37,683 nt of DNA, from positions 1 to 37,683 of IMG/VR virus record IMGVR_UViG_3300043466_001485, one strand, 5' to 3'. How positions within the stretch are numbered: position 1 is the stretch's first letter; each line of letters begins with the position of its first letter. Source of the DNA: a virus. Under the pieces are notes generated by a model. The model made no database searches, was not told where the DNA came from, and saw nothing but the letters and a program-made list of their open reading frames with translations. The translations under genes and the position numbers were made by a program. Positions 31,218-37,683 of this stretch are shown one piece after another.

Positions 31218-31441
31218 GGCGTTATTTTTTGGCGTTTCTCCAAAAAATAAAAAATTCCAAAAAATCAATTTTTTGGCGTTTATGGGTGGCGTTGGTAGCA
31301 TTATGTAAATGTGTTTCATAATAAAGTTTTAGATAATATAAAAAGATGATTTTAGTATATAGATTTTGGGGCAACGCCAAAAAATAGGTTTTTAGTTTTT
31401 TGGCATAACGCCAAAAAATTGATTTTTGATTTTTTGGCGTT
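31212..31441. repeat. 12-mer array: AACGCCAAAAAA and its complement
   Basis: TTTTTTGGCGTT occurs at 31212-31223, 31225-31236, 31269-31280 and 31430-31441; the complement occurs at 31373-31384 and 31407-31418. A degenerate copy lies at 31396-31407. The pair 31407-31418 and 31430-31441 makes a perfect 12-base inverted repeat with an 11-base loop, and the last copy overlaps the primase stop. Confidence 0.85.
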
Positions 31442-33384
31442 CATGGTTCGCGTCGTTTTTTGGCTTGCGCGATGAAATTGGCAATTGTTTGGTCACAACA
31501 AGAGAGATTAAGGTCCTTCTTGATTTTTGAGTAGACACCACGTGCGCCTTCTTCGTGCATATTATATATCGCCATGATTTGTGGCTCCAGTGCGGTGGGA
31601 ATTGATTTTGATCGTCCTGCTTTTTTTTCTGCCTCTTCGGCTGTTGGCAGATCGCAAGCGACCCAATTGAGGCCCTTGTCGGCATGCTTGAGGCCAATCT
31701 GAATTGTCGGTTGACCATTAAAATCAAGAACGCCAGCACGGCGGCCACGCTTAGCCAACAACAAGCGAAATGTTCCTTCTTCAGGCGTTGTTTGCAGAAC
31801 CGCGATTGCTCGAGCCCAGTTGGTCAATTCAGACGAGCCAAGGCCGACGTAAGCATAGTCGTTCGCATTCCAATGCGAGCGCCCTTTGCTATCGCTTTGT
31901 GGCTTCCCGGTGTGGTGACTCCAGACCCATGCAAATTTACGGCGAAACGCAATGGGATTGCATAATCCGCGCAGGAATGTGCTGGCGACCGATTGCTGGG
32001 AGAGATCGTCGCCGATGTAGGACAGGAGCGGATCTCCGAAGACGAGGTCGCATTCGCCTTTTTTGTCAAGGAGCTTGTCGACTACGTCGATAAATTCTTT
32101 TCCGGTCTGCGATGTGACGCGCGCGAATGTGATGTTTTCTGTAAGCGTATTGATCGCCTCGCGATGATCCATGCGACTAACAGCAACAACGTGCTTCATG
32201 ACACCTTGAACAATTTCAGCCATGTCACCAGCATCATTCTCGGCTTGGATGAATAGGCTTTTGAGTGGCCTTCTTGGCTTGATTCCAAAGAATGGAAGGC
32301 CCAGCGCCCACATCATTGAAGCTTGAACTGTCAAGGACGATTTCCCGACGCCAGATTGACCAACAATAAGAAGCTGCCCGCCTTGGCAGACCCAACGATC
32401 CCCAAGAAGGACAGTATTGTCGTCTTGTGGTGTAAACTGAAATAGCTCATTGAATGAATGAATCTCCACGCCTACCATGGCTGGATCGTTGGCGTCATTT
32501 ATGGCCGCAATGACCAGCCTCTTGCTGCATTCTCCGCTCTTTACCCAGTCGTTAGCATCCTTGTATTTCTCAGGCGTGCGGACGCGCAGAATGCTTTTAT
32601 TGCACGCATTCGTGGCATCCTGCATCCATTGTTCGGATGGAATTTTTCCATTTTTAGGCTGATCGTTTTGCGGGAATGCATAGACCTTTTTGCCTTCTGC
32701 GAAGGCTCCAATTACCTTTCCATTGCTTGCGCCGCGTGAGGCCACCCAAAATACAGATTTCCACTCATCACCAAGTTTGTCCGCTATAGCGAGCATGTCC
32801 CATTGTGACTCGAAGAAGAAAACCTTGACAGAGTTGGGGTCGCCCATTGTCAGAGGTTCAACCTGGGTGCCCTTGGGTTCAAATCTCCAACGACCATCGT
32901 CACAGCGAACATGTGCGCCATGACCGCATCGGAATGCTGGCTGGCCATTGCTTGCGCCCAAGATGTCAAGTTCCCGAGCATCGCGCAGGATATTTGCCGA
33001 GATGCCGCGCATTGTTGCCAGTCGCTCGATGAATGCATCATTGGCGGCATTGCGATATTTTGACCAATCGCTTTTGCCGTTCAGCTTGTAGACTGGTTCC
33101 GATTGACGATTGTCTTGTCGCACACCAGCCAAGTCGCAGTAGGTGGCGATTGCTTGGGCATTGGATTGATTATTTAGCTTGGCAATGAAATCAACCTCAT
33201 CGCCACCTTCTCCAGTGCCATGGTCTTTCCAGCGCCAGCGCCCATTGTTTTCAAAAATGCCAAAGGAAGGATTGCGCTCTTCGCGGAATGGCGATTTGGC
33301 GTTGCGTTTGGCGTGATCTCCAAGGCCCATGCGATGCATGAGCTCCGGGAGGGGCAGCCTCTGACGTGCAAGTTCGAGATTCAT
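31441..33384 (-). CDS. Primase-helicase (RepA-like AAA_25 ATPase)
   Basis: 647 aa from the ATG at 33384, set by AAGGAGG six bases upstream and an ATGA overlap. Residues about 25-70 resemble the primase zinc region (SPFREERNPSFGIF ... DEVDFIAKL) but lack the CHC2 cysteines. A TOPRIM-like part has VFFFESQWDML (E192, D196) and AFPQNDQ. Residues 320-520 are a RecA-fold helicase: Walker A GQSGVGKS (K348), LFIQAENDAG, and a HHTGKPQ sensor. The C-terminal 120 residues are basic. No DNA polymerase gene is seen, so the host polymerase is probably used. Confidence 0.85.
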   Translation of the reverse strand: MNLELARQRLPLPELMHRMGLGDHAKRNAKSPFREERNPSFGIFENNGRWRWKDHGTGEGGDEVDFIAKLNNQSNAQAIATYCDLAGVRQDNRQSEPVYKLNGKSDWSKYRNAANDAFIERLATMRGISANILRDARELDILGASNGQPAFRCGHGAHVRCDDGRWRFEPKGTQVEPLTMGDPNSVKVFFFESQWDMLAIADKLGDEWKSVFWVASRGASNGKVIGAFAEGKKVYAFPQNDQPKNGKIPSEQWMQDATNACNKSILRVRTPEKYKDANDWVKSGECSKRLVIAAINDANDPAMVGVEIHSFNELFQFTPQDDNTVLLGDRWVCQGGQLLIVGQSGVGKSSLTVQASMMWALGLPFFGIKPRRPLKSLFIQAENDAGDMAEIVQGVMKHVVAVSRMDHREAINTLTENITFARVTSQTGKEFIDVVDKLLDKKGECDLVFGDPLLSYIGDDLSQQSVASTFLRGLCNPIAFRRKFAWVWSHHTGKPQSDSKGRSHWNANDYAYVGLGSSELTNWARAIAVLQTTPEEGTFRLLLAKRGRRAGVLDFNGQPTIQIGLKHADKGLNWVACDLPTAEEAEKKAGRSKSIPTALEPQIMAIYNMHEEGARGVYSKIKKDLNLSCCDQTIANFIAQAKKRREP

Positions 33385-33626
33385 TCCCAGCCTCCTTGGT
33401 CGCGGAGATACCACCATCCATATGCGTCCTTAAAAACACGGCCTTGCATGGCCATGTGGTCAAGAGCGTGGTCGGCGAGCTTTTTGGCCGCTTGCCAGTA
33501 TGTTGGATGAGCTCCTTGAGGAAGGAGTTGTTGAGCTATATCGAGCCTGTCGATTCCACCATTTCGTTGGGAGCATCTGAAGGCCCGAATGACGTGCCCT
33601 TGCAGGGCGTGATCGGGAAGTTCCAT
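33381..33626 (-). CDS. Winged-helix-like protein, 81 aa
   Basis: The ATG at 33626 lies just behind a terminator-like hairpin; a longer GTG start at 33692 would run through it. LQGHVIRAFRCSQRNGGIDRLDIAQQLL then TYWQAAKKLADHALDHMAMQGRVFKDAYGWWYL has the helix-helix-wing pattern of small winged-helix proteins. Its stop overlaps the primase-helicase start (ATGA), so it is coupled to it and may act in replication initiation or control. Confidence 0.6.
   Translation of the reverse strand: MELPDHALQGHVIRAFRCSQRNGGIDRLDIAQQLLPQGAHPTYWQAAKKLADHALDHMAMQGRVFKDAYGWWYLRDQGGWE
33391..33397 (-). promoter_or_regulatory. Strong Shine-Dalgarno site for the primase-helicase
   Basis: AAGGAGG, six bases before the ATG at 33384. 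It is the best ribosome site seen and fixes the start, whereas most genes here have none. Confidence 0.85.
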
Positions 33627-33733
33627 AGTTGAAAAAACCCTTCGTGCCGCCCCAGATGAGAAATTAGGCCATGCGAAGCCTCTGGTGCGCACGAAGGGGA
33701 AATTTGTTTAAGCATAGTTATTGGCTTTCTCAT
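33536..33733 (-). CDS. Possible leader-peptide ORF through the hairpin
   Basis: ATG at 33733 (MRKPITMLKQISPSC), 65 codons, running through the hairpin and overlapping the winged-helix gene in another frame. The TTGACA box stands 39 bases upstream, as at other starts. Translation would disrupt the terminator-like stem, so it may control read-through. It might equally be a chance frame. Confidence 0.3.
   Translation of the reverse strand: MRKPITMLKQISPSCAPEASHGLISHLGRHEGFFQLWNFPITPCKGTSFGPSDAPNEMVESTGSI
33632..33697 (-). terminator. Structured leader with terminator-like stem (attenuator candidate)
   Basis: On the minus strand CCCTTCGTGC (33697-33688) pairs with GCACGAAGGG (33647-33638), followed directly by TTTTTTC. 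Inside, CCAGA/TCTGG and an AGGC/GCCT hairpin can form a second and third stem. A TTGACA box lies upstream. A long multi-stem structure ending in a T-run in front of a replication gene suggests conditional termination. No known riboswitch class is recognised. Confidence 0.65.
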
Positions 33734-33744
33734 GGCCAATTGAA

Positions 33745-33772
33745 ATCCTGCGTTGAGTGTTTATTTTGTCAA
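33745..33772 (-). promoter_or_regulatory. Promoter candidate before the structured leader
   Basis: TTGACA, a 16-base spacer and CAGGAT (three of six). It overlaps the end of the preceding gene and would make a transcript containing the hairpin. Confidence 0.4.
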
Positions 33773-34251
33773 CGATTATTTTGTTGCTTGTGTAATTCTT
33801 CTTGCAATCGTTGTGATGCTGTTTCGCTAAACCATCCCAAGTCATCGATTGCTCGCTCTACTAATTTTCGCAGTTTGGGGATGATTTCGCGTTCGGAAAC
33901 AATCCCGTTGTCGCGCTCATGTTTTACTCCGCAAAGTCGCGCCTCAATGATTTCATACTCGATTTTCCAATGCTCCGCATCTTCCCGCGCCTCGTCCCGC
34001 TCGCGCTCCAGTTGGATGATTTTTAACCTCGCCTCGCTCGCGATCATTCTATCTATCCAAGACTCCCGATGGCGATACCTCTGCCACGCCAGGTTAAGCA
34101 TCCATGCTAATGTAATGGCGTAATTGAGAGGCCATGCCGCCATCACGATCTCCCTCGTCTGGTAATCCCGATAGCAAGCCGCCATCCAAGGCTTTGTTAT
34201 GATGTTTTCAGAGACGCGCTCAAAAATGAAACGCTTAATCATGTCGCTCAT
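33769..34251 (-). CDS. Hypothetical coiled-coil protein, 160 aa
   Basis: Coupled to the gene upstream by ATGA. A hydrophobic-aromatic stretch (AAWPLNYAITLAWMLNLAW) could touch or cross a membrane, followed by a long charged helix (ARLKIIQLERERDEAREDAEHW) predicted as coiled coil. The REREDEAR-type segment is similar to one in the upstream protein (LFRERDEAREIIKKL), so the two may share a domain. Function unknown. Confidence 0.6.
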   Translation of the reverse strand: MSDMIKRFIFERVSENIITKPWMAACYRDYQTREIVMAAWPLNYAITLAWMLNLAWQRYRHRESWIDRMIASEARLKIIQLERERDEAREDAEHWKIEYEIIEARLCGVKHERDNGIVSEREIIPKLRKLVERAIDDLGWFSETASQRLQEELHKQQNNR

Positions 34252-34685
34252 TTCGCGCCCTCCTTGAGTTGGTCGATAAATTCTAATACAGCCGCTGAAA
34301 GGCTCTTTCGCTCGACTCGCCCATTTTTAGGGAGCCACACACTCCAACACGGATATCGACCGCACATAGTAACGCTCTTGATATGTCTGGGACTCATTTC
34401 GAGTATGGCTTCATCCAACTTTTTAATAATTTCCCTCGCCTCGTCGCGCTCGCGAAACAATTCGTCGGTGCGTTTGCGATAGTCTTCAAGCAATTGTTTT
34501 GTGACTTTGGCAATGACTTTATCCGCCGCTACTTTATCGAAACTTAAGGCACCATAGTCCACATCATACCATTTATGATCGATCTTTATAGCATAGTGCC
34601 AGCGTTCGCAGTCATCTTGATGGTCGGGCATCATAGCGACCGGGAATCCTTGATGCTCAAAACTAATGTGTTTGTCGTAGTTCAT
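34248..34685 (-). CDS. Hypothetical protein, 145 aa
   Basis: The start is set at the ATG at 34685 (MNYDKHISFEHQGFPVAMM), 43 bases after the SSB stop; the longer open frame upstream overlaps the SSB gene and reads as its shadow. WHYAIKIDHKWYDVDYGAL suggests a small beta domain, followed by RTDELFRERDEAREIIKKLDEAIL as coiled coil. No Shine-Dalgarno sequence; ACAAAAT precedes the start. Confidence 0.55.
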   Translation of the reverse strand: MNYDKHISFEHQGFPVAMMPDHQDDCERWHYAIKIDHKWYDVDYGALSFDKVAADKVIAKVTKQLLEDYRKRTDELFRERDEAREIIKKLDEAILEMSPRHIKSVTMCGRYPCWSVWLPKNGRVERKSLSAAVLEFIDQLKEGAK

Positions 34686-34728
34686 ATTTTGTAAAAATTG
34701 CGCGTATCCGTCGCGCCCCGGCCATTCG

Positions 34729-35172
34729 TTAAAATGGAATTTCGTCGCTGTCGTCAATCTGTTTTGCGGCAGGTTTGGAGCGCAAGCGAGCCAGTTCTTC
34801 GCCATGCACCCACTTTTTGATCTCATTGAAACGAGCGTCTGTTTCGTTAGCCCTTTCCTTTTCTCCAATAAGCGCCCAGCCTTCGCAATCAACGATGTCA
34901 ATTGGTTCAAGGGTAACATTATCGCCAAGCGCAAATTTCTTGCCAATACTAAAAGCAAAATCTGTATTTTTTTCAGACATGCTATCAAGAAAAACAAGAT
35001 AGTGCCAAATTTCAGGCCCTTTTTGGTTATCGCCTAAAATAACGCGACAGGTCAGTTTCATCATTTCGTTGCCTTTTTGGCTGGTGCTAAGGAATGCGTT
35101 TTCGACGCGGATTTTGTAGAGTCCAGGCTCCACAAAATAGGTTTTGGATTTTGTTGCTGTGAATGATGGCAT
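34729..35172 (-). CDS. Single-strand DNA-binding protein, DUF669-like
   Basis: 147 aa. A beta-rich core (YFVEPGLYKIRVENAFLS, MKLTCRVILGD) with the conserved FSIGKKFALGD and VDCEGWALIGEKE segments of phage DUF669-type proteins, ending in an acidic tail (DDSDEIPF) like the protein-docking tip of bacterial SSB. It follows the nuclease and the RecA-like ATPase, the usual set for phage recombination and replication. The leader in front is the C/A-rich element shared with the 1393 gene. Confidence 0.78.
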   Translation of the reverse strand: MPSFTATKSKTYFVEPGLYKIRVENAFLSTSQKGNEMMKLTCRVILGDNQKGPEIWHYLVFLDSMSEKNTDFAFSIGKKFALGDNVTLEPIDIVDCEGWALIGEKERANETDARFNEIKKWVHGEELARLRSKPAAKQIDDSDEIPF

Positions 35173-35200
35173 ATATTTTATTTTTTGTTTTTGGTTTGCC
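35173..35200 (-). promoter_or_regulatory. C/A-rich translation leader, copy 2
   Basis: Minus strand GGCAAACCAAAAACAAAAA, then ATAAAATAT and the ATG. It also encodes the last residues of the nuclease (RQTKNKK stop). Compare 1394-1418. Confidence 0.45.
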
Positions 35201-36158
35201 GGAGCTGTTTAATCGGCGTGCTCCGAATTATCGCCGCTTCGTTAAACTCCACACCAACCTTGATGCAGAGGTCTTGAAATTGGTTTCGTTTCAGTGTGCC
35301 CAGCACGCTCATCAATTGTTCTGTGGTCGCTCCGGTGGCCACGACTGCTTCAGCAAGAATCGTCTCTTGGCCTCGCATTTCGACGATCTTCCATCCGGGC
35401 ACCTCACGCTGTTCGACGCGGGAACGGAGTTCGGCTATGGCAGATTCGGCCAGTTCTTTTTCAAGGAATTTGAACCTGCGCACAAACTCGGCCAATGTCT
35501 CATCCGTGGCGTAAATCTCCGCACGGATATCGTCGATAGATTGCTCGCTGCGAGCCGTCTCGAGCGCCAATCGAGATTGCGTTACAATCGCCGTGCAGTT
35601 TGGTTTGTTGGCACACCAGTCGCAGTATTCACAAAGGCGAGGACTCGCCCAATCGTCAGTTGATTTCGCAATAAGATCACCAACGAGACGCGTTGCCTGT
35701 TCATACGTAAATCGCTCGGTTTGCGTCGTCTTCTTATCAACGTAAATCGTGTGTGCGGTCCATTCGTCTGCTTGGTAGTGATCCATGCAGGCGAGAGCGT
35801 ATGCGGCCAATTGAGCGCGATAGTCGCGTGCTTGTCCTGTCTTTATGTCTGCTACCCAGCGCCTGCCAGGACAGACTGCGTCAGCGGTGCCGAGGCGTGA
35901 GAGCCCGGGCACTGCCATAGCAAGATGGCTTTCGCGTGTCTCGACGTAGTCGTCGCCTAATTCCCGCAGCATATTGACTCCGTAAGCAATCGCCTCATAG
36001 TCCTCATCGGCCGGAATGTCTTCGCCCTGCTCGATCACGCGGCGAATGATTGCATCGATGCGTGTTCCGCGTTCGGCGGCTTCGCTGGAGCCCTCCTTGC
36101 CAACGAACAATGGGCATTCGTCGAGCTTAGGAAGCATGGATGGGGAGAGTTCTTTCAT
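35178..36158 (-). CDS. PD-(D/E)XK nuclease with an Fe-S-type cysteine cluster (RecB/Cas4-like)
   Basis: 326 aa. Nuclease motifs: GTAD (D93), VADIKTG (D104, K106) and QLAAYAL (Q116, Y120). One cysteine near the start (C15) and three close ones plus one later (C176, C179, C182, C188 in CEYCDWCANKPNC) repeat the pattern that in AddB and Cas4 holds a 4Fe-4S cluster. The C-terminal third is helical. It follows the RecA-like ATPase (ATGA overlap) and precedes the SSB protein, so it probably processes DNA ends for recombination. Confidence 0.82.
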   Translation of the reverse strand: MKELSPSMLPKLDECPLFVGKEGSSEAAERGTRIDAIIRRVIEQGEDIPADEDYEAIAYGVNMLRELGDDYVETRESHLAMAVPGLSRLGTADAVCPGRRWVADIKTGQARDYRAQLAAYALACMDHYQADEWTAHTIYVDKKTTQTERFTYEQATRLVGDLIAKSTDDWASPRLCEYCDWCANKPNCTAIVTQSRLALETARSEQSIDDIRAEIYATDETLAEFVRRFKFLEKELAESAIAELRSRVEQREVPGWKIVEMRGQETILAEAVVATGATTEQLMSVLGTLKRNQFQDLCIKVGVEFNEAAIIRSTPIKQLRQTKNKK

Positions 36159-37066
36159 GGTATTGCGGCGAAGAATTTTTCCGGGTTAGCTTTGATGCGT
36201 GCAAACACGCGCTCTTCCATGTTGCGGAATGTCTGGCCCTCGGCGATGAGATTTTTGCTCAAAAGATAGCTGTTGACTTTCTCTTCGTTTTTTGCCAGTC
36301 GATCTTCCAAGGTCACCGTCTCGGAGTCGACAATTTCAACCGCAGGCGCTGGCTTGGGTGCTGGTGCATTAAATAGATGCGCAACGCTCGCCCAGGTCAT
36401 CGGCAGTTCCTCCGGAAGTCCGGAGCGTGTTTTTGCATCGTAGGCCGCGCTGTGCGTGGTCAAGATGATGCGTTCCTTGCCACCAATGCCTTTGGCCCGT
36501 CCGGATTCAGATTCCACCGTCTTGGTCTTGAAGCGAAAGAACCAGAGTTCATCAGCCCATTCTTTGACCAGCGGACTGGATTGTTTGGAGAGCTTGAGCT
36601 CATAGCGATCATATGCCGCCGGGAGATCCGGTGGCTCGACTTTGGTGACCTTGCTGTGCGCGATGAGTGCGACATTTTTGCCTGCGACAATTAAGCTGTC
36701 CAATCGGCTCAAGAAGCCTGCGATTTTCTCGCTCACCATTACCCAGCCTTTGCCAAATCCGAAATCCTCAATTGATCCTTTTTTGTGCTGTGCCAGCAGG
36801 TCCGCAATGGCAAGGCGCTCGGCCCAGTCTGCGGAATCGATAATGACCGTCTTGTAGTCAAGATGCGCGCACTCAGAGACAGCATCGTTGAGCTGTTTCC
36901 AACTGTCGATTTCAGCTCGTGCGGTGTCGAGGTGAGCGGTGCCGCCCTCAACGTCGAGGAAAAGCGGTGCCGGGAATTGCGCGGCGAATGTCGATTTACC
37001 GACTGATTCGACGCCGTAGATGACCACGCGCTGTGCGCGGGTTTGTTTGCCTTTTGTGATGTTCAT
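36155..37066 (-). CDS. RecA-like ATPase (AAA_24 type), recombination/replication
   Basis: 303 aa. Walker A GVESVGKST (K24), then LFLDVEGGTAHLD, Walker B TVIIDSAD (D77) and VALIAHSKVTKVEPPD as sensor region. This belongs to the phage ATP-binding proteins that occur next to RecB-type nucleases and DUF669 SSB proteins, and that are thought to act as recombinase or loader. A C-terminal extension (FNAPAPKPAPAVEIVD and a helical end) may bind partners. Confidence 0.82.
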   Translation of the reverse strand: MNITKGKQTRAQRVVIYGVESVGKSTFAAQFPAPLFLDVEGGTAHLDTARAEIDSWKQLNDAVSECAHLDYKTVIIDSADWAERLAIADLLAQHKKGSIEDFGFGKGWVMVSEKIAGFLSRLDSLIVAGKNVALIAHSKVTKVEPPDLPAAYDRYELKLSKQSSPLVKEWADELWFFRFKTKTVESESGRAKGIGGKERIILTTHSAAYDAKTRSGLPEELPMTWASVAHLFNAPAPKPAPAVEIVDSETVTLEDRLAKNEEKVNSYLLSKNLIAEGQTFRNMEERVFARIKANPEKFFAAIP

Positions 37067-37167
37067 TTTGATTTTTTTCTTTTGTTGGTTTTGTTCTGCG
37101 GACGTCCAATTAGCAATTTCAAATATTTGGGACGCCAGTTTAATAATACTTTTTTTAAGGGTAACAT
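37063..37167 (-). CDS. Small basic protein, 34 aa
   Basis: ATG at 37167, TGA at 37063-37065, overlapping the ATPase start as ATGA. It encodes MLPLKKVLLNWRPKYLKLL followed by a Lys/Asn-rich tail (NKTNKRKKSK). The tail coincides with the A-rich leader of the ATPase gene, so its sequence may be shaped by that leader. The gene may serve mainly as a translational entry for the ATPase. Confidence 0.45.
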   Translation of the reverse strand: MLPLKKVLLNWRPKYLKLLIGRPQNKTNKRKKSK

Positions 37168-37176
37168 AATAGGTAA

Positions 37177-37677
37177 TTATTGAGCGAGTCGAAGCATTGT
37201 ATCGGCAACATTGTCTAAGAATCCAGATTCTTTTAATACTTGAAGTCTTTCGCAGAGCTCAACAAATTCTTTTAGCCTTGCTATTTCTTCTTTGTAATCA
37301 CCACCTAGAAAGAACTGCCTTACCTCTTTTAACGCACCTGTCATTTGCGATGTCTCGGCAACCATCGCAAATCTTACACTGCGAATATCCTCTAAATATC
37401 TTTTATTGTCTGCGCGAAACTTTTCCATTTCGCCGCCAATGCCCTCAACTAGTTCGTGAATAATTAGACGCGCATCTTCTGCCGCCTTTACATTTGGCCG
37501 AGTTTCTTTTGGCAACTTTGCGATTTCGGCGCAAATTAATGCGGCCATTTCATCTAAATCAAAAACCTGCTGGCCGTTTACGGTGCGAATTGTAAGGCCC
37601 GAATTTGCAACATATGATGACCCTGGTATCCCAGAGGCTATTCCATTAACAACTACATCTGATTTTATTGTGCTCAT
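37177..37677 (-). CDS. 3' part of the junction-spanning gene; helical protein of 166 aa from the internal ATG
   Basis: From the ATG at 37677 (equal to 121) the protein is MSTIKSDVVVNGIASGIPG, a beta-like VNGQQVFDLDEMAALI element, then helices with heptads (EKFRADNKRYLEDIR, YKEEIARLKEFVELCERL). It ends at TAA 37177. The frame also continues upstream across the junction to 394. It is coded just before the small basic ORF and the RecA-like ATPase. No family is recognised. Confidence 0.65.
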   Translation of the reverse strand: MSTIKSDVVVNGIASGIPGSSYVANSGLTIRTVNGQQVFDLDEMAALICAEIAKLPKETRPNVKAAEDARLIIHELVEGIGGEMEKFRADNKRYLEDIRSVRFAMVAETSQMTGALKEVRQFFLGGDYKEEIARLKEFVELCERLQVLKESGFLDNVADTMLRLAQ

Positions 37678-37683
37678 TTTTTT
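37557..37683. repeat. Terminal direct repeat, right copy
   Basis: Identical to bases 1-127; see the left copy. The length of 127 equals a k-mer size commonly used by assemblers, which supports an assembly overlap. Confidence 0.95.

Larger units (their letters stand above)
31080..31440. other. Non-coding region; candidate replication origin and terminator area
   Basis: 361 bases without a credible gene. It holds a GC hairpin with T-runs (31189-31217), six exact copies of TTTTTTGGCGTT in either orientation plus degenerate ones, a very AT-rich middle (31300-31365) and the promoter of the HTH gene. Direct and inverted iterons with an AT-rich stretch next to a primase-helicase gene suit an origin; tandem hairpins also suit termination of the replication operon. 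Confidence 0.55.

Noticed and set aside
1-37683. Integrase, excisionase or CI-type repressor
   Set aside because: No tyrosine or serine recombinase motif and no repressor-like gene pair was found in any plausible gene, so a temperate lifestyle cannot be supported.
37557-37683. Functional direct terminal repeats
   Set aside because: The repeat is inside a coding frame, equals a common assembler k-mer length, and the terminase is of the cos-cutting GpA type.

Overview
The window is a complete, closed genome of a tailed (siphovirus-type) bacteriophage. Bases 1-127 are repeated exactly at 37557-37683, so the unit is a 37,556-bp circle cut inside a gene and carried with a 127-bp assembly overlap. 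Every credible gene lies on the minus strand, so transcription runs from high to low coordinates and around the junction. No integrase, excisionase or repressor is recognisable. The host cannot be read directly. Some tail and virion proteins resemble, from memory, those of Verrucomicrobiota phages and prophages, but that is a weak inference.

In transcription order, a short early block (1393 down to 394) holds tiny genes and a Holliday-junction-resolvase-like nuclease. It runs across the contig ends into a 166-257 aa protein (37177). Next come a RecA-like ATPase, an Fe-S-type PD-(D/E)XK nuclease and a single-strand DNA-binding protein (37066-34729), two unknown genes, a structured leader, a winged-helix-like protein and a primase-helicase (33384-31441). 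A 361-bp non-coding region full of inverted copies of a 12-mer follows; it is a candidate origin and terminator region. Then come an HTH protein, an unknown gene, a frameshifted HNH protein and the small terminase.

The packaging and head module (28466-18739) contains small coupled genes, a ribbon-helix-helix protein, the GpA-type large terminase, a gpW-like protein, a portal with two extra C-terminal modules, minor virion proteins including a beta-helix protein, a prohead protease/scaffold, a decoration-like protein and the major capsid protein. A strong terminator closes it.

Directly behind that terminator sits an accessory cassette: a double-domain GT2 glycosyltransferase, a DUF5672 protein, a small protein and a GT9-like glycosyltransferase (18637-15448). 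Head-completion and tail genes follow (15432-4045). They include a tail-chaperone pair with a canonical A AAA AAC slippery heptamer directly before the zero-frame stop, and an 889-aa tape measure protein. Lysis genes (holin/spanin-like protein, lipoprotein, M15 peptidase), a metallophosphoesterase and an HTH regulator close the circle.

Most neighbouring genes overlap by four bases (ATGA), implying translational coupling. This allowed several very short genes (34-54 codons) to be recognised. Five transcription units show a TTGAC-like box 39-40 bases before the start codon, suggesting near-leaderless mRNAs.
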